Assembly: GCA_029379225.1 (NCBI GenBank)
Contig: JAQYWR010000026.1
Coordinates: forward strand, 1 to 64,000
Reading direction: 5' to 3'
Source: Nostoc sp. S4
Lineage (GTDB): Bacteria; Cyanobacteriota; Cyanobacteriia; Cyanobacteriales; Nostocaceae
Length of the DNA stretch: 64,000 bases
Made by a program: the position numbers and the translations under genes. This document shows, one piece after another, positions 33,926 to 43,015 of this stretch; position 1 is the first letter of the stretch; the number at the start of each line of letters is the position of its first letter. The notes below the pieces were generated by a model that saw only the letters and a program-made list of their open reading frames with translations, had not been told where the DNA came from and made no database searches.

Positions 33926-34480
33926 TCAAGCTAACAATTCGTCTACCACTACATTAAAACCCAATAATACTTTTTGAGTGCTAACTACATCACCAGCTTT
34001 GAATCCCAAAAATTGATTATCAGTCATTACAAAAACTAATCGACTTTCAGGAAATACTAGCCAAATTTCTTGGCAACCAGACCCTAAATATTCCTGCGCT
34101 TTTAAAAATAATTCCTCAGCTAAATCGGTGGGTGAAACTATCTCTGCAATTAAGGGAAAACTTTGTGGCAATGTGGGTACATTGCCAAATTGAGCTACTA
34201 AATCTGGTGTCAGATAAGCCACATCAGGACGACGCCCTTGTTTAGATGTGCGACAAGGCACTTCAGTATATACTTTGCCGCCTAGTTGATTGGAGTTAAT
34301 ATAACTTCTCCAGTAAAAGTAGAGATTTCCTTGAATTTCACTATGTTTTAATGTCATCCCTGTTTTTTCTACCAGTTGCTCATCTACCCACTCCATCCCA
34401 TCTGGAGGATTTGCCATGAAATCTTCTAAAGAATAGATTTCGGGAATAGATACAATCTCATTATGTTCAGAAACTAACAT
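33926..34480 (-). CDS. Uma2 family endonuclease (DUF820)
   Basis: 184 residues. Family pattern: SLEDFMANPPDGMEWVDEQL, the core RRPDVAYLTPDLV with the acidic active-site residue, LIAEIVSPTDLAEELFLKAQ with Glu and Lys positions, and GCQEIWLVFPESRLVFVM. It is a shorter paralogue of the Uma2 gene at 1939-2562. Putative PD-(D/E)XK nuclease of unknown target. It starts 22 bp after the stop of dusB on the same strand and may be co-transcribed with it. Confidence 0.9.
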   Translation of the reverse strand: MLVSEHNEIVSIPEIYSLEDFMANPPDGMEWVDEQLVEKTGMTLKHSEIQGNLYFYWRSYINSNQLGGKVYTEVPCRTSKQGRRPDVAYLTPDLVAQFGNVPTLPQSFPLIAEIVSPTDLAEELFLKAQEYLGSGCQEIWLVFPESRLVFVMTDNQFLGFKAGDVVSTQKVLLGFNVVVDELLA

Positions 34481-34502
34481 TGCAAGCCTCCATTTTAATT
34501 AG

Positions 34503-35558
34503 TTAAATTATTACCAAATTATCTTCGGCTTCTTCTTCTAATTCATAACCATTAGCCAATTTGGCAATTGCTTGGTCAATCATTGCCAAACCCCGATCTA
34601 CAGTTTCAATTACACTTAACTGTCCTCGCAAATCGGCAGCACCGACAAAACCTTTAGCATACCAAGTCATGTGTTTGCGGGCTTGACGAACACCGCGATC
34701 GCCTTTATATTCCCACAAGGCTTGTAAATGATCTCTGGCACATTCCAAGCGCTCGATTGGAGTTGGTGGCGGTAATATTTCTCCAGTTTTTAAGAAGCGA
34801 TCGATTTCTCCGACTAAAAACGGATAACCCAAAGTCCCACGGGAACACATTACACCATCAGCACCAGTTTCTTCTAAACATTTCACTGCTGCTGCAATAG
34901 AAAAAATATCTCCATTCGCAATCACTGGAATAGAAAGTACTTCTTTTACCCGCGCAATCCATTCCCAACGGGCATTGCCATTGTATCCTTGAGCGCGGGT
35001 GCGCCCGTGTACTGTAATCATTTTTGCTCCAGCGTCTTCCATCCGCTTGGCAAAGTCGAGAATCGTAATTTCTTTGTCATTCCAGCCAATACGGGTTTTC
35101 ACTGTCACAGGTACATCAACAGCTTTCACCACTTCTCGCACAATTGCTTCTGCTACTTCTGGTTGTCGCAACAGAGAAGAACCGCCACCATTTTTAGTGA
35201 TTTTATTTACCGGACAACCCATATTAATATCAACAGTATCAGCACCTTCTGCAACTGCCTTGACTGCTGCTTCTGCCAGGAAATCTGGACGACAATCAAA
35301 TAGTTGAATGCTAATTGGACGTTCGTTGGGGTCTACCTCCATAATTTTGGGCAACTGTTTAACATAGTGCAACCCGGTAGCATTCACCATTTCGGTATAC
35401 ATCATCGAATCTGGTGCATAACGACGTACTAAGCGGCGAAATACCAAATCTGTTACCCCAGATAAAGGCGATTGCAGAACCCGACTTTTGACCTCGAAGG
35501 AGCCAATTTTTAAAGGTTGGGAAAGTCTAGCTTGAAGAGTGGGAGACAGGAAAATCAT
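34503..35558 (-). CDS. dusB: tRNA-dihydrouridine synthase
   Basis: 351 residues, FMN-dependent TIM-barrel enzyme reducing uridines in the tRNA D-loop region with NAD(P)H. Key parts: SPLSGVTDLVFRRLVRRYAP at the FMN end, TEMVNATGLHY, VDINMGCPVNKI with the catalytic Cys, TVKTRIGW, MITVHGRTRAQGYNG, VIANGDIFS and GVMCSRGTLGYPFLV. The C-terminus is the small helical RNA-binding domain. DusB-type naming follows the standard cyanobacterial annotation; the exact target position is not deducible. Confidence 0.92.
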   Translation of the reverse strand: MIFLSPTLQARLSQPLKIGSFEVKSRVLQSPLSGVTDLVFRRLVRRYAPDSMMYTEMVNATGLHYVKQLPKIMEVDPNERPISIQLFDCRPDFLAEAAVKAVAEGADTVDINMGCPVNKITKNGGGSSLLRQPEVAEAIVREVVKAVDVPVTVKTRIGWNDKEITILDFAKRMEDAGAKMITVHGRTRAQGYNGNARWEWIARVKEVLSIPVIANGDIFSIAAAVKCLEETGADGVMCSRGTLGYPFLVGEIDRFLKTGEILPPPTPIERLECARDHLQALWEYKGDRGVRQARKHMTWYAKGFVGAADLRGQLSVIETVDRGLAMIDQAIAKLANGYELEEEAEDNLVII

Positions 35559-35673
35559 ATAATAAATTAAAAATTTAAGATTATCTAAACCGAAGATTGT
35601 CAGGATATTTCACACTATTTACTTATACTGTTAATTACATATTCTCAATCTTTTGTTTACTAATTAATATTGT

Positions 35674-36495
35674 TTAGGCATCTTCCCTTGGAGGCTGTTT
35701 TTGTCTTTCTTGCAGCACCTCTTCTAGACTCAAACCTAACTCTTTGGCTGTTTCTTCAAAACTCAATCCCAATCTCAATAACAAAGGAATCATTCTCAAC
35801 TTTTCTTCACGCGCTCCTTCTTGCTTGCCTTCTTGCTTGCCTTCTTGCTTGCCTTCTTGATAAACTCGGGTTTGTTTCAAATCACTTAAGCCAAACATCC
35901 CTTCAATCTCCTCTCGACTCATGGTTGGAAATTTATAAACCAAAATTGTCTCTATTAATTCTAATAACTGCCGCCGCTGTGGTTCAATATCGATTTCTTG
36001 CTGGGTTCTGTCTATTAACTGTCTAGCGGATATAATTGCTGTATCCTCATCATCGACTACTAATTTCATGGTAGCAATTCCAACGGGCAAGGATGCAGTT
36101 TCACCTAATTCATTAAGATAAATACGACTGATGCGCTCGCTTGTGAAAAATTCACTGTAATTCTTGATGTCTGCTGTATCTAAACTACGGTTAGGATAAA
36201 TAACTACTCCTCGCCAAGAATTTTTAGGTTGATTTTGACGTAAGTATAAATAAATTTCTGAAATTAGCCGTGAATAAATTTCTGTATCGGTTTGAAATTG
36301 GACTTCTACAAAGTAGATTGGATTTTCTTCCCCTTGTGTTGGGAGAAAAACACCATCTAAGCGGAATGCAGTTTGTTTGATTTCAAGTGAAGAGAATTGA
36401 TAACCATCTGCGGTTTGGGGTGAGTTACCAATTAATTCAAAAAAGATGCTAGGAAATTCTTGAAAAAGGCGATAAAAAATGCTGTCAGTTTTCAC
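35674..36495 (-). CDS. Rpn family / DUF2887 nuclease-like protein
   Basis: 273 residues. The N-terminal DUF2887 domain (about 1-200) is of the Rpn/PD-(D/E)XK transposase type (MKTDSIFYRLFQEFPSIFFE, RLDGVFLPTQ, IYFVEVQFQTD with the active-site acids). Then comes a run of (K)QEG repeats (about 221-236) encoded by a short tandem repeat, and a final helix pair ending LGLSLEEVLQERQKQP. Related proteins in E. coli promote recombination and cut DNA. The repeat linker may vary in length by slippage. It is a single gene, intact, unlike its relative at 12548-12724. Confidence 0.87.
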   Translation of the reverse strand: MKTDSIFYRLFQEFPSIFFELIGNSPQTADGYQFSSLEIKQTAFRLDGVFLPTQGEENPIYFVEVQFQTDTEIYSRLISEIYLYLRQNQPKNSWRGVVIYPNRSLDTADIKNYSEFFTSERISRIYLNELGETASLPVGIATMKLVVDDEDTAIISARQLIDRTQQEIDIEPQRRQLLELIETILVYKFPTMSREEIEGMFGLSDLKQTRVYQEGKQEGKQEGKQEGAREEKLRMIPLLLRLGLSFEETAKELGLSLEEVLQERQKQPPREDA

Positions 36496-36610
36496 GCTTG
36501 ATGTAATGCTGAGATTTGTCTCGTTGCAATTTTATCGTCAAATATGTCATTAGTCGTTTGTCTTTTGTAAATACAAATGACTAATGACCAATGACAAAGG
36601 GCATCGCAAT

Positions 36611-37480
36611 TTAGCCACGAGTTGCACTTTGAGGAGGACGCGAGACAACTTTTTTAGCTAAACCTAAAGTCTGCAAAACTTGGATACTCCACCAAGTAAT
36701 ATCAATTTCCCACCAAGATAAGCCAGATTTGGCCATGTGGGGATAAGTATGATGGTTGTTGTGCCATCCTTCTCCATAGGTAACCAGAGATACCCACCAT
36801 AAATTACGAGCGCCATCATTGGCATCAAAGGTGCGATAACCCCACAGGTGTGATGCAGAGTTCACAAACCAAGTTGAGTGCCAAAGCAAGACGCATCTAA
36901 CAAACATTCCGTAGATGACAAAAGACCATCCTCCTAAGGCATACAGCAGTATCCCAAAGGGAATTTGCAATAGTAAGAAGTAACGATCTAACCAGCGATA
37001 GAAGGGTTGTCTTGCTAAATCTGGGGCATATTTTTGATAGGTTTCGTAGTCAAAAAACTCTGGACGCGGGTAGAAAATCCACAGCATATGACTCCACCAA
37101 AATCCTCGTTGAGCAGAGTAGGGGTCTAAATCGATATCTTCGGTATGGGCGTGATGCTGGCGGTGTCCACCCACCCAAAAAATTGGCCCCCCTTGCAAAG
37201 CCAGCGCTCCGATTAAGGCGATCGCATACTCTAACCACTTGGGAACTTGAAAACTCCGATGGCTTAGTAGTCGATGATATCCCAGGCAAATACCAATACT
37301 GCCGAATAACCAGTGGAGAAACACAAGCAAACCTAATGCTGACCAAGAAAAAAACCAAGGAGCCAGAAGTGCTAAAACATGAAATGTAGTAAAAAAAACT
37401 ACATTACTCCAACTGAGTTGAGGTGAATTTCCCTTCTCAGTAATGATGCCTTTGCCGAGCGCTCCAATATTTGCGGTCAT
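36611..37480 (-). CDS. desC: Acyl-lipid (delta-9 type) fatty acid desaturase
   Basis: 289 residues from the ATG at 37480, which has AGGAA 7 nt upstream; the longer frame to 37657 is non-homologous and covers a leader hairpin. Membrane di-iron desaturase with the three His boxes HRLLSH, HRQHH and HNNHH, and four membrane helices. It introduces the first double bond into C18/C16 acyl chains, probably at delta-9, as in cyanobacterial DesC; exact position is inference. Its divergent neighbour is a TetR regulator, with twin palindromic sites between them, so transcriptional control by that protein is likely. Confidence 0.92.
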   Translation of the reverse strand: MTANIGALGKGIITEKGNSPQLSWSNVVFFTTFHVLALLAPWFFSWSALGLLVFLHWLFGSIGICLGYHRLLSHRSFQVPKWLEYAIALIGALALQGGPIFWVGGHRQHHAHTEDIDLDPYSAQRGFWWSHMLWIFYPRPEFFDYETYQKYAPDLARQPFYRWLDRYFLLLQIPFGILLYALGGWSFVIYGMFVRCVLLWHSTWFVNSASHLWGYRTFDANDGARNLWWVSLVTYGEGWHNNHHTYPHMAKSGLSWWEIDITWWSIQVLQTLGLAKKVVSRPPQSATRG

Positions 37481-37508
37481 AAAAATTCCTGTTGATGGAC
37501 AATCCAGC

Positions 37509-37610
37509 GATTTGCCTTTTCTCCCAAGGGATTTACCCAATCTGTAGACCAGTTCGTTACAGTGAATCAGTACGATCTTGGGGGTTTCCCCCATTAGCAA
37601 CTGGCAAATC
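37509..37610. promoter_or_regulatory. Leader inverted repeat before desC
   Basis: GATTTGCC (37509-37516) pairs with GGCAAATC (37603-37610) and inside it GGGGG-TTT-CCCCC (37580-37592) forms a tight hairpin, all in the 5' region of desC. Desaturase genes are often cold-regulated by mRNA leader structure; whether that holds here is unknown. Confidence 0.35.
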
Positions 37611-37626
37611 CGTAGGGTAGAGTCAA

Positions 37627-37687
37627 GCAAGTATCGCTTACATTTTAATCCTAGCAATACTCTGATTTTCGTGCAAGTAGCACTTGC
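37627..37687. promoter_or_regulatory. Twin palindromic operators between desC and the TetR gene
   Basis: GCAAGTATCGCTTAC (37627-37641) and GCAAGTAGCACTTGC (37673-37687) are 12/15 identical and 46 bp apart. The second, extended to 37672-37688, is a 7-bp perfect dyad and ends 8 bp before the TetR start. TetR proteins bind such dyads and usually repress themselves and a divergent neighbour. Likely operators, inferred from position. Confidence 0.55.
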
Positions 37688-37695
37688 ATTTTTCT

Positions 37696-38925
37696 ATGTC
37701 TTCTCAACCCATTTCAACTCGTCAACGCTTGATTCAAGCAGCACTTGAATTATTTACTGCTCAGGGAGTCAGCGCTACCACAACCCGTCAAATAGCTGAA
37801 AAAGCTGAAGTCAACGAAGTGACCTTGTTCCGGAATTTTGGTAATAAGCACGGACTGCTTTTGGCTGTGTTGGAAGAGTCCGCAGCCTTCAAAAATCTAG
37901 GTGAGTCGCTGGTGCGGCGGGCAACTCCTCCTGGAAATGTCTACCAAGCTCTGAAAGATTATGCAAGTGACAGCTTACATGCTTTAGAACGAGTGCCAGA
38001 GTTTGTTCGTTCTGTAGTAGGGGAAGCCGACCAATTCCCAGCAGAGAATCGCCGTGCCTTAGGCAGGGGAGTAACAGAGGCAAATCGTTATGTGGCGCAG
38101 TATTTAGCTACTATCATCCAGCAAGGACACTTAAATACCTATCTACCCGCAGAGAAATTAGCCAGTTTGCTCAATGGGATGATTTTGGGATATGCCGTAA
38201 TTGAATTTACTAGTGAATTTCATGAACTTTGGGAAGATCGAGATGATTTTCTAGAGAATTTGGTAGAGTTATTTTTACATGGAGCTATGTCATCCTCAGC
38301 AGAATCAGCAAGCAACTCCCTACAAGGAAGCGCGATGGTCATAGAAATAGCTGATTTGCCTGCTAATTTGGTTCATGCAATTATGGAACAAGCTAAGAAA
38401 TCCGGAGTCCGAGATTATGCCTTAGCTTATGTGTTATTTGGTGCTGGATTATCCACCACAGAAATAATTAGCTTAGAGCGATCGCACCAAATTTACGATA
38501 CTCAAGGGCACTTCCTGCAAATCACAATTCCCGGATCTGTGCGGCAAGTACCTGTAAATCAGTGGATTTTGGGTAAACGCTACGGTTCTTACACTAACAA
38601 TCCTCTAATTAAATGGCTCAAAAGCCGTAAAGATAATCAAACAGCCATGTTTGTCAATGAAACAGGCAAACCAATTTCGGAATCAGAGCTTCAGACACGT
38701 TGGCTAGTATGGAGTCAGGGATTATTAACTCCCCAAGGACAACTGCCAGCCATCGCCCAAGCACAACAAACTTGGCGAGTCGAAATGTTAATGCGGGGAA
38801 TTAGCTTAGAAAACCTGAGTATTTTCACAGGTTGCGATCGCGCCCAACTACAACCCTATGCGCGCCGAGCCAAAGAAAAAGCTGCCCTAGAGCAAGCGAC
38901 TCGTTTGGATCATAAATCTGGATAG
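37696..38925 (+). CDS. TetR regulator fused to a recombinase-like domain
   Basis: 409 residues from the ATG at 37696. Residues 1-200 are a TetR regulator: helix-turn-helix RLIQAALELFTAQGVSATTT, AEKAEVNEVTLFRNFGNKHG, then the ligand/dimer helices. Residues about 215-400 resemble the catalytic fold of tyrosine recombinases: RDYALAYVLFGAGLSTTEII at the first-box position, then TWRVEMLMRGISLENLSIFT and the last-box-like LQPYARRA. The active residues seem lost: Ser replaces the first Arg, and the HxxR and His-Tyr parts are incomplete. So it is probably a binding or dimerisation module. The first part likely controls desC. Confidence 0.85.
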   Translation: MSSQPISTRQRLIQAALELFTAQGVSATTTRQIAEKAEVNEVTLFRNFGNKHGLLLAVLEESAAFKNLGESLVRRATPPGNVYQALKDYASDSLHALERVPEFVRSVVGEADQFPAENRRALGRGVTEANRYVAQYLATIIQQGHLNTYLPAEKLASLLNGMILGYAVIEFTSEFHELWEDRDDFLENLVELFLHGAMSSSAESASNSLQGSAMVIEIADLPANLVHAIMEQAKKSGVRDYALAYVLFGAGLSTTEIISLERSHQIYDTQGHFLQITIPGSVRQVPVNQWILGKRYGSYTNNPLIKWLKSRKDNQTAMFVNETGKPISESELQTRWLVWSQGLLTPQGQLPAIAQAQQTWRVEMLMRGISLENLSIFTGCDRAQLQPYARRAKEKAALEQATRLDHKSG

Positions 38926-38953
38926 GGGAGTGGGGAGTTAAAATAATTCGTAA

Positions 38954-40882
38954 TCAATTCAACGGCTCCATAATCACTCTTAAGCCTTTATTAGAAAGTG
39001 CTTTGAGCATTTCTTTAGCGTTATACTCACTGCTAAATACTCCTGCTTGCATCACTTTTTGACCTTGCCAGACTGTGGCAAACGCACCAGGAGCAAGGGA
39101 TCGTACTAAATCTCGATCCTTATCTGTTACTAATGTGACTACTACGCGATAACGTATACCATACTGTGTCCCAGAATTTCCTCTATAGGAGATAGTTGGA
39201 TAACTCGCAACTGGTACTTTTGGCAGATTGGGAGTATCCTCAATCGGGATATTGCGATCGGGAACTGGCAATAGTGCTTGATTACTTGGGGCAGCAGATT
39301 CTAGTATTGGTGATGACTGCTGTATTTGATTATCTGTGCTAGAAACTGCTGGTTTTGCTACAGAAGTCGATGAATCTTGAGGCGCAGTAAACTCAATTGT
39401 GTTGGGATCGAGCTGCACGTAATTTAACTGCGCTGTCTCAGGCGGCTGTGCTGGGGTGGAAGTTGCTACTTGAGTGTTAGTTGATATTTGTGTGGCTGAC
39501 AAACTGCTAGGAGTAGGAAATCCGGTGGTAGAGGTAGCTGGTTGATTCGATATCGGTGGCGAAAGCGGTACACTCGCTGGTAGTAATGGCAGCAGTTGAC
39601 TGTTTAATTGTGCAGGAACAAGATTATTTGCGGAAATATTGTTACTGGTTTGGGTGTTGCTAGTTTCTGGGACTCCAGGAGCCGAAAAAGTAATTTCTCC
39701 TGATGCTGGTATCTGTTGTAAGACATTATTAGAGACAGGGGCGGGTTGAGAATTTTCGGCTGTTAGTGCTGTTGTACCATTAAGATCTACATTACCAGCG
39801 ATGCGATCGCTCACCAGGTTATTACCAGCAGCAGAAATCACTTGTTTGGCAGCCTTGGCATTAATGTCGTAGCGAGCATTATTTTGAAATTGATTACCCC
39901 CAGGCTCGGAGGCGTTACCTAAATCTGGCATTGCTTGGGCGATCGCTACTAAACCATCTTCTTTACTATCTTGAATAATATTATTCCGTAAAATTGGGCG
40001 AGCATTTGCTTGCACAACAATTCCCGCTCTATTGTTCTGAATTTGATTGCTTATGATTACAGGGGCGGCATTTTGGGCAATATTAATCCCAAAGCCTGTT
40101 TCGTGAAAGACATTTTCCTTGATTTGGGGATGCGAGTTACCAGCAATTGTGATCCCATTAGCGCCATTGCTAGAGAAGTAATTTTTGCTAATGCTAGGTG
40201 CAGCATTCCCACTGACGGAAATTCCATCTTGGGTATTACCAGTAAAAGTATTTTCCCTAATTACCGGATTGCTAGATTCAATCCACAAACCATAACCACG
40301 GCGGTTTGAGTTCGTTACTGTCACCCCAGTTAGTACTGCTTGGTTTGCCCCAACAATTGTGACATTTTGACCGCCGAAACTGCGACTTAGATAATCATCG
40401 CCTCCCTGAATGATAATATCCTTGCCTTGATTGCTAGGATTACCTTGAATGGAAACACCTGGTTTGAGTATTAAGGGGAATACTTCTCCGGTCTCGGTGC
40501 TATAAGTGCCCAAAGAAAGCATAATTACAGTATTACCATTAGCTAACCGCAACGCTTGGGTAATCGTTTTCACAGGAGCAGATTCGCTGCCATTACCTGC
40601 ACTGTCATTTCCAATATTTGGATTAACAAACAGCACATTCACCTGAGAATTGGTTTTTTCACCCACAGGTATAGAATTTAGTGTTGATGGTATCTGAGCG
40701 ATCGCCCTACCCAAACTTGTAGCTAAGAACGCCATACTTATCGTCCCCAAAAATACAGTAAAACATAATACTGTATTTTTTAATACTGGTAATTTTATTA
40801 ACTTGATAAACCTTGATTTTTTGGGCATATCATCTACTGTACCGTACTTAGAGAACACACGAGGCAGAATCATATTTAACAC
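38954..40882 (-). CDS. Secreted parallel beta-helix (DUF1565) protein with SPOR-like end
   Basis: 642 residues from a GTG at 40882; an ATG three codons later and GAGGAG in front make either usable. A membrane or signal segment (about 35-62) is followed by a DUF1565/right-handed beta-helix region (about 80-370) with repeated N-T-xx-x-G-I motifs such as ENTFTGNTQDGISVSGNAAP and KENVFHETGFGINIAQNAAP. A Ser/Thr/Pro-rich linker (about 370-560) leads to a C-terminal segment (about 575-642; FATVWQGQKVMQAGVFSSEY) resembling a SPOR domain, which binds denuded peptidoglycan. So it is probably an envelope protein, perhaps acting on polysaccharide. No catalytic residue is identifiable. Confidence 0.8.
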   Translation of the reverse strand: MLNMILPRVFSKYGTVDDMPKKSRFIKLIKLPVLKNTVLCFTVFLGTISMAFLATSLGRAIAQIPSTLNSIPVGEKTNSQVNVLFVNPNIGNDSAGNGSESAPVKTITQALRLANGNTVIMLSLGTYSTETGEVFPLILKPGVSIQGNPSNQGKDIIIQGGDDYLSRSFGGQNVTIVGANQAVLTGVTVTNSNRRGYGLWIESSNPVIRENTFTGNTQDGISVSGNAAPSISKNYFSSNGANGITIAGNSHPQIKENVFHETGFGINIAQNAAPVIISNQIQNNRAGIVVQANARPILRNNIIQDSKEDGLVAIAQAMPDLGNASEPGGNQFQNNARYDINAKAAKQVISAAGNNLVSDRIAGNVDLNGTTALTAENSQPAPVSNNVLQQIPASGEITFSAPGVPETSNTQTSNNISANNLVPAQLNSQLLPLLPASVPLSPPISNQPATSTTGFPTPSSLSATQISTNTQVATSTPAQPPETAQLNYVQLDPNTIEFTAPQDSSTSVAKPAVSSTDNQIQQSSPILESAAPSNQALLPVPDRNIPIEDTPNLPKVPVASYPTISYRGNSGTQYGIRYRVVVTLVTDKDRDLVRSLAPGAFATVWQGQKVMQAGVFSSEYNAKEMLKALSNKGLRVIMEPLN

Positions 40883-41595
40883 AACTCCTCAGAAGTATCA
40901 ATAAATTCTTATACTCTTAAACAGTATTATGCCGATAATATTACTCACATATTGTACCAATTGGCGATATTTAATACAGAACTATCAATAAAAAAACTGA
41001 GAACTAAGCATATTTGATTTTTCGATTTCCTCCTACTTTGTTGCTTTTAGTGTTCGTCTGTTCTTTAGCTTTTTTGATGGATTAAATGACTACAAAGCCC
41101 AAGATAATTCGAGTTGCAGAACAAGCGAATGAATGGGGGTAAGCAGGGAGGAATTTTGGAAGTTAGTAAATCAAGCTACAACCATGCAATGTTGGAATTT
41201 TTTTATGTATTTCTTGCAGTGGCTAATCAATTGCAATCCTGATTGAATTTAAATAATTAAAATGTTATCTGGCTCAAACTAATTCAAAACCCATAGATGT
41301 ATTGCCAAAAAGCTTATTTACTAAACTCTGGCAAAATCCAAAATAGTATAACTTTTGTCTTGTTTGGTGATGCTATTGCTTGTGCTAACTACGGATTTTA
41401 TGTTGTATCAGCTTTTATCAGTCTTTTTTTGGGCTCGCTGACCGTAAAATACTTGACTAACTTAGTGCTAAATTGTAGCCTCATCAGCGATCGCTGCTTA
41501 TATGAACGTGGGATAATTTGACATAAGCTTTATTTCTACGTTGTTTTGCGTAGATATAATCAAAATTTACTCAAAAAAAGCAAATTAATTAACTT
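40883..41595. other. Gene-free interval upstream of thiE
   Basis: 713 bp, AT-rich. A 74-codon frame at 41297-41521 and a short frame near 41085 have no recognisable content. I looked for a thiamine-pyrophosphate riboswitch before thiE and saw none. It should hold the divergent promoters of the beta-helix gene and thiE. Confidence 0.5.
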
Positions 41596-42711
41596 ATGGT
41601 TACTAGGACATATGATAATTCACATTCCGATGAAAGCACTAACGGGGTTGTTATAATGGTCGAGCCATACAGCCAAAAAGAGCAAATACAGCAAGTTGTT
41701 TACCGCATTTTAGACGCCAATTTAGACCGCGCTCGTGAGGGTTTGCGAATTATTGAGGAATGGTGTCGGTTTGGGCTAAATAATGCCCAATTGGCTCTTG
41801 AATGTAAGCGCTTGCGACAAGAGGTAGGTAAGTGGCACACCCCCGAATTGCGGGCGGCGCGAGATACACCAAGCGATCCTGGGACTGAGTTAAGCCATCC
41901 TCAGGAGGAAGAACGAGCTAGTATAAAATCAGTGTTGCAAGCTAACTTTTGTCGGATAGAAGAAGCATTGCGAGTGTTAGAAGAATACGGCAAACTTTAT
42001 CACCCAACTATGGCTAAAGCTTGTAAACAGATGCGCTATCAGGTGTATACCCTAGAAAGTAATTTAATGGGTCATCAGCGTCATCAATTATTATGGCGAT
42101 CGCGTTTGTATCTTGTTACTTCCCCTAGTGAAACTATATTGAATACTGTGGAAGCCGCACTCAAAGGCGGATTAACCCTCGTACAGTACCGCGAGAAAAC
42201 CACTGATGATTCTTTGCGTCTAGAACAAGCTAGAAAACTGCGGCAATTATGCCACATTTACGGTGCTTTGTTTATTGTTAACGATCGCGTGGATTTAGCT
42301 TTAGCCGTGGATGCAGATGGAGTACATCTGGGACAACAAGATATGTCCATCACCGTTGCTCGGCAATTACTCGGTTCCCAGCGTTTAGTAGGTCTTTCTA
42401 CCACAAACCAAGAAGAAATGCAACGAGCAATTGCTGAAGGTGTAGATTATATCGGCGTGGGGCCGGTTTATGAAACTCCCACGAAAGTAGGTAAAACAGC
42501 AACAGGCTTAGAATATGTCAGTTATGTTGCTAAAAACTGCTCAATTCCCTGGTTTGCCATTGGGGGAATAGATGCAAATAATATTAATGATGTAATCGAT
42601 GCTGGAGCTAAACGTGTAGCAGTAGTGCGATCGCTCATGCAAGCTGAACAACCCACCTTAGTAACACAATATTTACTTTCCCAACTCAATCGCATTAAAC
42701 CAGAACTTTAA
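41596..42711 (+). CDS. thiE: Thiamine phosphate synthase with N-terminal extension
   Basis: Frame of 371 residues from 41596; the family start may be the ATG at 41656 (MVEPYSQKEQIQQVVYRILD), giving 351. The N-terminal 150 residues are the helical extension of cyanobacterial ThiE (REGLRIIEEWCRFGLNNAQL). The C-terminal TIM barrel (about 165-365) has LVQYREK, FIVNDRVDLALAVDADGVHL, IGVGPVYETPTK with the substrate-binding Thr and WFAIGGIDANN. It joins the pyrimidine and thiazole units to make thiamine phosphate. The thiS gene follows 91 bp later. Confidence 0.95.
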   Translation: MVTRTYDNSHSDESTNGVVIMVEPYSQKEQIQQVVYRILDANLDRAREGLRIIEEWCRFGLNNAQLALECKRLRQEVGKWHTPELRAARDTPSDPGTELSHPQEEERASIKSVLQANFCRIEEALRVLEEYGKLYHPTMAKACKQMRYQVYTLESNLMGHQRHQLLWRSRLYLVTSPSETILNTVEAALKGGLTLVQYREKTTDDSLRLEQARKLRQLCHIYGALFIVNDRVDLALAVDADGVHLGQQDMSITVARQLLGSQRLVGLSTTNQEEMQRAIAEGVDYIGVGPVYETPTKVGKTATGLEYVSYVAKNCSIPWFAIGGIDANNINDVIDAGAKRVAVVRSLMQAEQPTLVTQYLLSQLNRIKPEL

Positions 42712-42717
42712 AAAATT

Positions 42718-42745
42718 ATTTGTCATTTGTCATTTGTCATTGGTC
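42718..42745. repeat. Heptanucleotide tandem repeat (ATTTGTC x4)
   Basis: Three perfect ATTTGTC units and one ATTGGTC lie between thiE and thiS. This is the same class of short tandem repeat as at 18271-18305, in related sequence on the other strand. Confidence 0.85.
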
Positions 42746-42802
42746 ATTGGTTATTCTGCTGATCTCCCAGTCAAGAGTCCCTAATCCCCAGCCTTCAGAT
42801 TT

Positions 42803-43015
42803 ATGTCTAATGAAATTACGCTTCAGATAAATGGTGAAACCCGTAGCTGTTCATCTCAAACTCCTTTACCCGATTTACTTCAAAAGTTGGGTTTCAATCC
42901 CCGTTTAGTGGCGGTGGAGTATAACGGCGAAATTTTACATCGCCAGTTTTGGGAACAAACAACAGTGCAACCAGGCGATCGCTTAGAAGTGGTCACCATT
43001 GTTGGTGGTGGTTAA
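42803..43015 (+). CDS. thiS: Thiamine sulfur carrier protein
   Basis: 70-residue ubiquitin-like protein. It ends in ...VVTIVGGG; the C-terminal Gly-Gly is adenylated, thiocarboxylated and donates sulphur to the thiazole ring. The rest matches ThiS: EITLQINGETRSCSSQTPLP, LLQKLGFNPRLVAVEYNGEI, GDRLEVVTIVGGG. The gene stop overlaps by a few bases the end of the opposite remnant at 43012. It is probably co-transcribed with thiE. Confidence 0.93.
   Translation: MSNEITLQINGETRSCSSQTPLPDLLQKLGFNPRLVAVEYNGEILHRQFWEQTTVQPGDRLEVVTIVGGG

Noticed and set aside
37481-37657. 59-codon N-terminal extension of the desaturase
   Set aside because: The internal ATG at 37480 has an AGGAA site, and the extension contains a hairpin and no homology.
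41297-41521. 74-codon plus-strand frame
   Set aside because: No domain, no ribosome site, AT-rich composition and no support from neighbours.
41000-41595. Thiamine-pyrophosphate riboswitch upstream of thiE
   Set aside because: CTGAGA occurs near 40999 but the conserved partner elements of the THI box are not found at proper spacing.
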